From Arthonia radiata (Eukaryota; Ascomycota; Arthoniomycetes; Arthoniales; Arthoniaceae), in assembly GCA_002989075.1 (NCBI GenBank), contig PSQN01000012.1, forward strand, positions 2,244,480-2,308,479: 64,000 bases of DNA, in the 5' to 3' direction. The position numbers and the translations under genes were made by a program. Of this stretch, positions 24,675 through 34,599 are shown in pieces. Under the pieces are notes generated by a model. It searched no databases and was not told the DNA's origin. It worked only from the letters and a program-made list of their open reading frames with translations. The stretch's first letter is position 1. The number at the start of each line of letters is the position of its first letter.

Positions 24675-25965
24675 ATGATGGAAGCCTCGAGATCTTGGAT
24701 TTCAGAGCTATCTTTCACTGAGCGGTTTCAGCACATCACGAGCATGTAAGCCTTGAGTCCCAAAGGCGTTCAAGATATGCATAGACGCGAAGAAACTCGA
24801 CGAATGCTGCGTTACTCACTGACACAGTTCCTCGGCGCTATATGAGCGTGATCAATCACACGAGTCCACCGTGCAGCAGCATGCCAAAGACGTCGAGACA
24901 CGTTATTTTGACTCGGCGTCTACTTTGGAAGAGTACCGTGACTTGTGCCAAACAACCGCCACGTTATGTCGTGATGTTGGTGATGAAGCTTCCGTACATG
25001 ATGACCAGGTTCGATCAGACCTTACCCCGGCGACGGTAAGCATAGGCAACTATTCTCACGCTGTACATCACGCAAATGGCATTTTTTCCGAGGTTTACAG
25101 AGCGCCAGCACTCCCAGAACCTTCTGCGGCGGAACAATGCTCCTCGCGCTTTGTCGCTCTCAAAGTCACCAGTCCTTCGACCATGATAGTGCCTCATGAC
25201 TCTCGGAAGGAGGTGCGCATTTTGGAACATCTCTGTGGCGAGGAACGGATCATCCCTCTGATCGAAAGCTTCCAGCTTGCGGGCGATCGGCTTGTGCTGG
25301 TCTTCCCATTCATGCCTTGTAGTCTCGATGTGCTCTTGTCCAAAGGAGTCTCAGAGCAAAAGAAAGCCAGGGCTATCCTCAAAGACCTATTGAGAGGCTT
25401 GACATACACGCATCACAAAGGCGTCATCCATCGCGACGTCAAGCCATCTTGTCTGCTCCTGCAGTCGCCGGAAGGGCCTGCATGCTTATCAGACTTTGGA
25501 ATCTCATGGTCCTCTTACGATCCGGCGTCCGAGCAACCGGATGAGAAGATCACGGACGTTGGTACGACCTGTTATAGACCTCCCGAGATTTTATTCGGCA
25601 AGAGAGATTATGACTACAGCCTTGACATGTGGGCAGCAGGATGCGTTGCTGCACAAGTCCTCAGTCTAGGCCGCAAGACTCTATTCGAGGCTGGAAATGT
25701 TGGCACCGAACTTGCTCTGATACAGAGCGTGTTCATGACTCTAGGCACTCCCAACGAGACCTCCTGGCCGGGAGCTACGTCTTGTCCAGACTGGGGCAAG
25801 ATGCAATGGAAATGTTTTGAAGGCAAGCCATGGGCAGATCTTATGCCCAAGGCCTCTGCGCAAGCGCAACAGCTTGCCAGCGGTCTGGTCTGCTTCGAGC
25901 CAACAAATCGATTGACTGCGGCAGCGGCTTTAAAGCATGCATATTTTAGTGTCGATATCGACTAG
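24675..25965 (+). CDS. CAK/Csk1-like protein kinase with altered catalytic-loop Asn
   Basis: Exon 1 is 24675-24745 (MMEASRSWISELSF...) and exon 2 is 24828-25965, giving 402 aa; the join is phase-correct and supplies the only good ATG. CDK-family fold: beta3 Lys in FVALKVTSP, helix-C Glu in KEVRILEHL, IHRDVKPSC, SDFGISW, and an activation segment DVGTTCYRPPEILFG typical of fungal Csk1/CAK kinases that phosphorylate CDK T-loops. Two oddities are seen directly. The glycine loop is sparse (NGIFSEVY), as in Cak1-type kinases. The Mg-binding Asn of HRDxKPxN is Cys (TGT). Either the kinase works with weakened metal binding or it is a pseudokinase; the other key residues argue for some activity. Confidence 0.82.
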
Positions 25966-26378
25966 CGGCTATACAGACTAAAAATGCACGAATTGCTATT
26001 CACAGCGAAGAGGGCATTCGCATCCACATCTGGAGGCAAAAAACGCGCCTTGTCACTTCTGAGACACGTAATAAGTCGGGTTTGCTTCAAGCGCGTCTGC
26101 TGCACGTAGCCGTCTGGTTTCAACCACCAACTTTCAAAAACATCTTTGCCAAATATTTCACCTTCTAGCTTTTCTTTGTTATGGCATGCGGCTCGAGGTG
26201 TATTTTTCGAGCAAGACTTGGCTTCCTGGCCTCTTCCGCAAGCGTTGATATGATTTCACTATTGCTGAACTAGACAGACATCGCAGCAATAACCCACTTG
26301 AGCACTACCAGATACGCTCCTATAGTGCTATCAATATTCTAGAGCCATTTGTGTGCATAAAACTGTCCAGAAATTGCG
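25966..26378. other. Intergenic, no gene seen
   Basis: About 0.4 kb between the kinase stop and the SET-domain start, both plus strand. Nothing supported. Confidence 0.5.
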
Positions 26379-28024
26379 ATGTCGTTGGGACCATTTGTCG
26401 CATACATTCTTGATGCTTTTGCATCAAATCAGCATCCGCAAACGGCTTCGAAGCATCAAAGACAGTCGTCGAAACCCGCTATTGAATCCTCGAACCTCGA
26501 TTCTGTGCAAGAAATAGTCAGCGAGACAATTGGTGGCCCATTTTCACCGCCTCCCACGCCAACTCGAGCTTCCAAAAGCACCACGCGCTTCAAGAGCCAT
26601 TGCGTGGATCCCTTCTCCTGCACCTCGCAACCTCCACCAAAACTCATTCCTGCACCGGAAGATCGTCGTGATGAAGCAATGTCGCTGAGGACCAGGATGC
26701 GCAGTACTGAAAAGCCTGACCATTCGTGGCCCAAAGTGAACAAGGGGTTTGCGGACTACTCAACACGAACACCGCTCATTGAGTACCATCCTTTCTCAGC
26801 AATACATGAAGACTCTAGCACATGGGAGCAAGTAAAAGTGGCGCACATTAAAGAGGCCGGCTGGGATGCAAACCCCATGGAGTGGATTGGGTTCAACGAA
26901 AAGTTCGAGATCGGTTCCACACAACAGAGGCCTCGTGACTGGCCGAAGAGTTGGCAATGGCCATTTGACATACTCCGCAACCGCGAGTCTGTAGACGGCG
27001 CCTGTCTGAACTGTGCGTGGGGTGCAAGAGAACCATGTTCTTGTCTACCAGCGCACTGGCGACACAAAGTTGATTGGGAACCGCTGCGCACTTTGTTCCA
27101 CAGGCCGAAAATTGGGATTGGGGTAAGGACAGGAACTGCGTGGAGAAAAGGCGACATTCTAGGGGACTACGTTGGAGTGTTGCGCCCGTACAATAATGAT
27201 GAGCAGAACTTCTACAGTATGATCGTACCTTTACGGAGAGCAGGCAGCAGTCCAGTTGCGATGCTCGACGCGACCAAAGCTGGCAATTGGACCCGCTTCA
27301 TGAACCACACAGCAGAAGATCCGAACGTGGAGATCTTCCTGGGTCGTGTTGGAGCCCGGCGGTTATTTGTAGCAAAGGCCAAGCGGGATATCAGATGCAG
27401 CGAAGAGCTCCGCTTCAACTATGGCTGCTACTGGCCATTTACTTACCCCGAAGAAAACGCAGGATGTGTTCGTCCGGTAGAGGTGTCAATGTCGGCGGCG
27501 GCGGCTCCAGCTCTTGACGATTTGGAGCTCAGTTCTTCAAAACAGACGCCGTCAAGTAGGGGACGAGCAACTGTAGCTACGGAGCCTGCCCAGCAGGAAG
27601 TGCCCGCCCAGTCTCCGCGCAACAAAAGGAGCCGAGAAGTATGTACAGGCCGGAGAAGTATCTCGCGATCCCCATCAAGTAGGCCAGGAAAAAGAGCCAG
27701 AGTGTCGAGCCTGGAGCCGGGGCTACAAGCAATGCCGGAACGGGTGACTAGCTCGTTCGCCAGTGCTCTGGAGCTCAGAACTAGCGGGAGACACCGCATC
27801 GAGACTGAAAGGGCCGCTGCGCTGAAGAAGTAAGTCTACAACCCTCACAGTTTCTTTTGCTGTTTTCCAAGGACTTTTAGGCGGTCAAGAGGGTGGCACT
27901 TTCAGAATGCGGCCTCTTGAAAGCAAGACAAACTCGCATGTGTGCTCTCTCAGGATGAATTGTGCTAACCCGCCCTAGGCGAAGATCGAGGCCACAGTCA
28001 AGGCCAAGAAAGTCAGCGAGTTGA
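26379..28024 (+). CDS. SET-domain protein (putative lysine methyltransferase)
   Basis: Exon 1 26379-27829 and a short exon 2 27979-28024 give 498 aa. The SET domain lies in the middle: IGIGVRTGTAWRKGDILGDY at its start, the AdoMet/pseudoknot signature NWTRFMNHTAEDPNVE and ELRFNYG at its end. A Cys-containing stretch before it (CLNCAWGAREPCSC) may be a pre-SET zinc cluster. The C-terminal part is disordered and basic. The intron 27830-27978 has a GTAAGT donor and a TGCTAAC branch next to CCCTAG; splicing replaces the stop after ALKK with the tail KRRSRPQSRPRKSAS. The stop lies one base from that of the convergent RING/ankyrin gene. Substrate unknown. Confidence 0.82.
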
Positions 28025-28025
28025 C

Positions 28026-28842
28026 TTACTCAGTGGCAGACACTGGAGAGGCAAGCCGAGACGTGCGCAGCCAACCTGTCCAAGGGCCTTCTACTTGCAT
28101 GGCGATATGCTCTGCGGTACGTCCTTCCAAATCCTTCAGAGCGCGAATGTCGGGTTTGCCAACGTTGTCGGCCCTCTCCAGGCCAATAGACTGTGCCTGC
28201 TGAAGGAGAGGTGCAGGAAATCGATCTAGAGGCATATCTGAGGCGAGATAGAGCAGAAGCCAAGCAATATCCTCATTGCCACCAACAATAGCTGCATGAA
28301 GCGTGGACTGCATCTCGTTGAGCTGATCCTGATATTGCAGAACATCTGGAGCAAGCTCATCTTCGTCTTCATCTTGTAAGACATCGAGCACCGCATCCAA
28401 ATCACCTTGACGGCAAAACTCGAGGAGTGCGCGGGCTCTTCGCTCTTCTGGATATGCTTGCAAATAGCCTTCTTCACTAAGCTCTGTGAGTATGTCCACC
28501 GTCTCTTGTAGCCCACCTTCGTTATGTAGATTGCACAGTATTCTCTGCTTGCCGGGCTGTGCTGGGTCGAGGGTGGTTAGGACAGCGCCGCATGAGGGGC
28601 AGTTATTTACAGAATACGCGTCTATGAGACACTGCCTGCTGCTCGCATGAGCAAGCGTCTCGTAATAGTCGTTGAATTAGGATTGCCAACCAGTGGAAGT
28701 GATGTCCGCATGCCAGCAGATGGACGTCGTCTGGGACGGTGTGGGAAGACTCGGCGCCGTTCGTTAAGCCATCTTCGTCGTCCGACTCGGGCTTTATGGT
28801 AACAGTAAGGCCTTCGCTGCACGCAGCACATGTTGACGCCAT
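28026..28842 (-). CDS. RING-like plus ankyrin-repeat protein
   Basis: Two exons on the minus strand (28842-28691, 28635-28026) join to 253 aa. The start MASTCAACSEG is the only in-frame ATG. The first part has a RING-type ligand spacing: CAAC, then CGHHFHWQC formed across the intron, then NNCPSC. This suggests a RING-H2-like E3-type zinc fold, though one ligand pair is compressed. The second part has acidic and ankyrin-like helices (ALLEFCRQGDLDAVLDVLQ, QSTLHAAIVGGNEDIAWLLL). A GTAAGT donor sits at the stop; using it and a TAG acceptor at the CCTAGG near 27,975 would end the protein two residues later. Ubiquitin-ligase function is inference. Confidence 0.75.
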
Positions 28843-29244
28843 GATGGACGCATCTACAGTATTGTGTCGGGGCGTGATGATCGCTGCTGTACGTTGCACA
28901 TGTTGCACATTAGTTATAATTTGTATTGCCTATAAGAAATATGGATATATATCGACACGTACACAGGACTGTACCAGAGGGGCTTAGCGTGAGGTTGAGC
29001 ATCGCCTTTTCGTCTGGAGAGAGCTTTCGTCTGATGAAATGATGTATGCATTCCTCTCCCTCGTCCTCTATTTCGCCGCACGTGAGTGAGGCTTTGCTAC
29101 AACTACAATCTAGCGCTGTATTCTCTTATTGATCAATCTCGATATCTCTCAATATAGCTTCTCTCTGTCGTGCGCCTTGCTCGCGCCTTGCTCTCGCATT
29201 CTGCTCACCAAGCGTACCCGACCTTTCCGGAGTCAACCACAATT
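28843..29244. promoter_or_regulatory. Divergent promoter between RING/ankyrin gene and SYP1
   Basis: About 0.4 kb between two head-to-head start codons; no exon supported. Contains short AT-rich stretches but no motif I would name. Confidence 0.45.
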
Positions 29245-32189
29245 ATGGAGCGTCAGGAGTACCCGGCTATGTTGGTATGCTTTGTGTCGCTATTACACAG
29301 GCTTGCAGTATCCTCACAACCCGTCTGACGCGTCGCAGGCTTCCTTAGACCCTCCTCAAGCGGTCAATGTGTTGAACAACCGCATGAATCATGTCTCGAA
29401 AACGAATAAAGATGTCGCGACTTGGCTCGAGGTATGTGCGGGCTTTGTGTGAGACTTGTAAGGTGGTACTAAAGTGCCGAACAGGAACGTAGGAAGGTCG
29501 AAGAGATATACGTGCAAGGTCTGCGAAGACTATGTCGCAGAGAGCCACCAGACGCAGACTCCGAGCTTGGGTGCGCACTTCTGGCCTTCAACTGGACATG
29601 GCGTACAGAGCATCCTAACAAGAACCCAGCATCTTCACTTCCCCGTGGCAAAGGATCCTCCAGGCTGCGCGCGATCTAGCAGACTCGCATTCTGAGTTCG
29701 CTGCACGAATCGAGAACGACATCATCCTGTCCTTGCGACAGTTCGAGACACAAAATCGCGAAATGCAACAAATGTCGACCATTCAGGGTAACCTCACAGC
29801 AATGGCAAAAGAGGTCGACCAGGCGCAAAAAAAGGCTGACAAACTGAACGCGAAAGGTGGTCGGGCTGGGGCAGGGAAGGTTGCGGGCGCATCAGACGAG
29901 GTCGACAATGCCACACAACAATGGGAATCACAGGCACCTTATGTCTTCGAACAGCTTCAAGCAGTAGATGAAACAAGACTCAACCATCTGCGCGATGTCT
30001 TGACTCAATTCGAGACGCATGAAGTTGATCACCTCGAAAAAGCAAAGGGGCAAGCAGAAGGATGCCTCAATAGTCTATTGAGCGTTAGCGTGTCAGACGA
30101 GATCAAAACATGGAGCTCACGGAGGACGGAGGGCATGCAAAGAACGCAATCACGAACACCAGCACCGCCACCTCCCAGGACGTCTTCACGTGAGGCGCGC
30201 CTGGATTCGCCCTCCGCTACGTCGCGAGCTGAGCGAAGAATGAGCCGTAATATATCAGCCGGTGCTTCTCTGGCTCCTCCGCCAACACTGGGAAGCACCA
30301 ACGATGACCAAACTAGCCAACGGGAGCCTTCTCTTGACGAAGAGAAGAAGAAGCCGAGAGGATTGAGGCGGCTTGGGACGGTCTTTAGCAAGAAGCGTCA
30401 GAGTGTGATGCCCTTTGGCCGACCCTCGGCTGGCAGGAGCAAATCTCATCGCCTTGGATCAAGTACAGATTTGCCCGAGGAAGAACCACCGCTTCCCACA
30501 CCTCAGCCGCCACCCAAAGACCGTCAGGTTGCTACTCCCTCTGGTCTCTCTAGGAACGAGTCCGGATTTTCCATAGCACAGGATCGTACACGGCCCGAGA
30601 CAGCGCAAGTCGAGCGGACTCATACTCAGCAATCTATGACGAACGGCGCGCCTCGTTTGCAAGATCCGCTCCTGCCGTCATCAACTGCGACCCCTACTGG
30701 TCCCTCAGCTTTATCTCAGATACCGCAAAACTTGCCACAGCATGAAGCTTCACCCTCTACCACAGCCAACGATACTTTTGCCACCCCTCCAGCGACTGCA
30801 GACGCCGACCCGATTAGTGCAGCACAGCGCGAAGCCGCAGCATCCGGTGCTGGCGCTGGATATGAGGACGTATCAGACTCCTCCAGTCAACAGCAGCAAA
30901 ATGCTTTCAATGTCTCGATCCGCACCGCGCCTATCAGTGAAGAGAACTCAGAGGCTAACAACGTAGCAATGACGAATGTCGCCAATGCGCTTCGCGCTCA
31001 AGCGCCAACGCCAACTAGACGTGCGGGTACTCTCCGTGGCCGACGCGATGTTAGAAATACCGTTTTCATCCCTTCTGATCAAGCGCCCGTCTTCGAAGGT
31101 CGCGCACCTCCAACAGGCTCGCTTAGCGCGGCTCCAACATTACAGCCGCCGGCGGCGTTCACGCTTGGTCCGTCGCCAACCTCTACTCAACAGCCTACGT
31201 CTGCATCCATCATGCCTCAGACTGTGCAGCGACCGTTTACAAGCAGTGAGGATAGAACGTCGTCCGATACACAGTCGATCCGATCGGCTCGGTCTTTGGC
31301 GCCTACCGTCACCGGCGGTGGCGCTGCGACGATCCGTCATCCTGATATGCATACTCCTGGCTTGAACTGTTCGATCATTGAAAGCGTCAACGCGACGTTC
31401 GAATCCGGCAAGCTCACGAAGGGATCTGTGGTCGGCGAACTGGCACTGACGCACACGCCCGAGCCCTCACACAGGATGCCTTCAGCAACCCAGCATACCA
31501 TCCGCCTGGAAAACTTTTCAATCCTTGAGAAAGTCGCGCCCAATCCAGCTTTTGTTCACGACATCGGGCAGTCCTCTACTGACCGTAAAGGAGAATACGC
31601 CATCGACCTGCAATCTCTTTCCGCGCGTCCGAGCGTAGCTTTCAAATACCAGCTTCATGTCGATGCCACGAATCCGGTCGCGATGGTAAACAAGCATGCA
31701 CCTCTATCACTTACGCCAAGCTGGAAATGCGAGCCGAATCAAACGTCTGCCATTGTTTCGTACGGCCTCAACCCTTCCTTCACTGGCGTCGCAAGCGGTG
31801 ATCTAGTCTTGCACAACGTTGTCATCGCCCTGTTTCTCGAAGGCGCGAAAGCCACGAACTGCCAAAGTAAACCGGCTGGCACGTTCAGCAGGGAGAAAGG
31901 CATGATTTACTGGAGGTTTGATGAGCTCAAACTTTCGGCAGCCACTGGTGCGCAGAAGGCATTGGCTCGCTTCGCAACGGACAGCCAAGGCAGACCTGGC
32001 CGTGTGGAGGCGAGATGGGAGATACAGTATCGAGAAGGTCTTAGAGACGGTGCACTCGGTGTCTCGAGGTTAGAGGCGAGCAGCGGTGCGGATCCGTTCG
32101 CTGACGAGAGCGGGGCGACCGCTGGTGGGCCTTGGAAAGCTGTCGGGGTGAGTAGAAAGACAGTGGCGGGATCCTACGTTGGTCTTTGA
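29245..32189 (+). CDS. SYP1: SYP1-like F-BAR/muniscin endocytic adaptor
   Basis: Four exons (29245-29274, 29309-29431, 29485-29570, 29630-32189) join to 932 aa, near yeast Syp1. Domain order: N-terminal F-BAR coiled-coil domain (starts MERQEYPAML; exons 1-3 plus the first 170 or so codons of exon 4), which bends membrane; a long Ser/Pro/Thr-rich central linker with basic clusters (about 30,120-31,330), a likely phospho-regulated region; and a C-terminal mu-homology domain starting GLNCSIIESVNATF that binds cargo. This is the FCHO/Syp1 layout of early clathrin-coat and septin-neck adaptors at the plasma membrane. The first three exons are all short, and each intron has GT-AG ends. Confidence 0.92.
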
Positions 32190-32517
32190 GGCAGATTGGA
32201 ATGGGAAGACCAGTTCAAAGATAGGAGGAGCGAAGAAGGAGCTTTGTGAATATTATACCCCTGATTCGATCATTGATACTTACTAATCTGGGGCACCACG
32301 AGTGCCCGCTTTCGACACCGCAAACCTTCTCGAGAAAGACGGCGCTAGCGGAAGAACGTACCTGTGTGTTGAGATCGTACTGTGTCAGTTCGTTACGCAA
32401 GATCGAGGCAATGATCAGAAACGCTTCCTAGCAAAGTACTCCGACGACACGTGAACGCTGTGGGTATGTGCACGAAAAGATTTCTTGGTTCAATTTGATT
32501 GACTCACTATGCCAGTA
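32190..32517. other. Convergent 3' spacer
   Basis: About 0.33 kb between the SYP1 stop and the stop of the TauD-type gene. No gene seen. Confidence 0.5.
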
Positions 32518-34009
32518 TCATTCAGCGTCCAGTGGTGCAACTGGAGCCTTGTCATTAACCTGAATTCCTCCCCGCTTCTTCTCATCGTTGTCAGCAAAAG
32601 GCAACCGCCAACCTCCCTCGCTAACCGGAACAGCCAGCCACAGGCGCATGAGGTGCCGTCGAGGTTCCGGTGGTGGGTAGTCTTTATACGCCGTACGAGC
32701 GTGGAAGACGTGAGCGTTGCTCAGAAACTGTATGTCGCCGATTTCGAGGATCATGTGAAGTGCTTCACGTGCGCAGATCTCTTCCAGGACGCGAGCGGCT
32801 TCCTCTTGTTCTGGGGTCAAGGGAGGAATTATGCCTAGGGTGGCAGCGTCAGCACTTGCATTGGGCTCGAGACCCTGTTGAAGCTACGGCACTTGCTCTC
32901 ACCTTTATCAGAAAACCGCGACAGAGATTTGACGAAATACGGATCCCACTTTGAGTACAGTCGACCGTTTTTCCCGACTTCCTTGTAGAAAACACTGGTT
33001 TTGATCCATTCTTTTTGGCCAACGCTTGTCTCACCTTTGCGGTCAAAGTACCAGATAGGCTCCGTTAAAGTCTTCGCAACATCACGGCGCTCTTTCTGCA
33101 ATACATTCCAGACGCGGTGGCTGGATACGAGGTCGCTCTCGCCGCCTTCAAGAGCGCGATGAACGCACAAAAGGCCCACCAAGTCTGAGTCGTCCGCATG
33201 AAAGAATTGTCTGGCGTTCGTCCGATAGATGCGAATCTTGTCAATCTGAGAAGCATCATCGCCGACGTCCTTCACATGGCCTAACGTGTGCCTGTGGGCA
33301 AAATGTCAGAACAAGGGTCTCTGCACAGCAGTCACACTGACAACAATCGGCTCAACAATGAAGCTCAGGACAGGATGCCGGCAAAAGGGCATTACACAGG
33401 GTCTTAGAAGATTACAGAATGTCATATGTGGATGCTCTGAGACTCACCCGAGGCCATTCTGGGAGACAAAATACCTACATGCTGAGTATCAGCGCGCGAC
33501 CTTTCCTAACATATTCGACATGTGATAACATGCCCAAGCCAGGTTCCAAGACCCATATAAGCAACGGCGGACTTGAGATTGCCCCATTCTAGCACCGGAA
33601 ATCCCTTGAAAAGAATGAAACCCTTTCCATTGAGGAGGTCTTCGCGTAACGCTCCCAAACTTTTGGACAGGTTGGGAAGATGAAAACTCGCCTTCGAGAT
33701 ACCGGTCAATGGTATCTCGCTCGCGATGAATTGATCGGCCGCCTTCCCGAGTTCTTCAACCTCCTCAGCCGTGAACCTGTGCACCCACTTCTCAGGGTGG
33801 CTATCATAATCCTCACGCTTCCAAACAGTAGGGCCTTCAATGTGCTGGGGAAAGCTTTCGTAAGGCTGTAGGAGGCTGTAATCTGGCTCCAATTGGCCGG
33901 AGGTCCTGATGCCATCCGGAAAGATGTCTCGTGGGGCGTTGTTGTTGTCTCGCTTATTTGACAACGTATGCGGCGCATCTGGAGGCGTTGATAGGATGCC
34001 AGGGGCCAT
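32518..34009 (-). CDS. TauD/TfdA-family 2-oxoglutarate-dependent dioxygenase, with one GC-AG intron
   Basis: Four exons on the minus strand: 34009-33534, 33474-33448 (27 nt), 33291-32903 and 32834-32518, giving 402 aa. The family uses Fe(II), O2 and 2-oxoglutarate; characterised members release sulfite from taurine and other sulfonates or cleave aryloxy ethers. Seen here: the HxD iron motif in FFHADDSD, the distal His in NAHVFHARTAY, and the 2-oxoglutarate-binding Arg region in RRHLMRLWL. The first intron begins GCATGT, not GT, and ends TAG; only that join gives the expected GTWLGYFVSQNGLG. The start is the ATG at 34,009 (MAPGIL). The gene is divergent from an MFS permease gene 0.6 kb away, a common dioxygenase-transporter pairing. 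The substrate is not identified. Confidence 0.88.
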
Positions 34010-34599
34010 GCTGACTAGCTGTATATGCTTGCTGCTCAAAGAATACGTTGCAGGCTCGATCCAGTATGCTAAGACGAGGCAAAGAAGAGCAGAAGTCTCT
34101 GCTGCCTTGATAGAGCTTCTACAATCACCCCCACCTGCTCGGTCATTGCAAGATCTGATCCGAGTTTAATCGCAGGCCTTCTGGCGTCTTTCCCGACCTT
34201 CCTGATTGCTCAGGGGATCGATGTCATTGCACCGATTGCGTGATAGCTGGTCCGTGCGTTAGGAGTTCACGACGCCCACCTCCATCAATCATGGGTATCC
34301 ACCAAATATCTGTTGTACAGGCTCATTGGTTACTGAGTTGCCGGCAAAATCGATCATGACCCCATCGGCGACTGTCAAGGGCCAAGATTCGCCAAACGAG
34401 CACGTCATTCCATGGCGGGATGTGTGCATGGCCTGGAGCGCTATCGTATCTTTCACAAGACTTGTATACTTCTGTCAATGGCATTATTGCCTGACCCTTG
34501 TATTGCATGAGAATACTGCATTAGGTTCTCAGCGCTGCCCAGGGTTGACTACATCTCCCGACACACAGCAACCAACACAGCGCCGACCACCACGGTTTC
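34010..34599. promoter_or_regulatory. Divergent promoter between TauD-type gene and MFS permease
   Basis: About 0.6 kb between two head-to-head starts. Fits a shared regulatory region for a catabolic enzyme and its transporter. No specific operator recognised. Confidence 0.45.
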
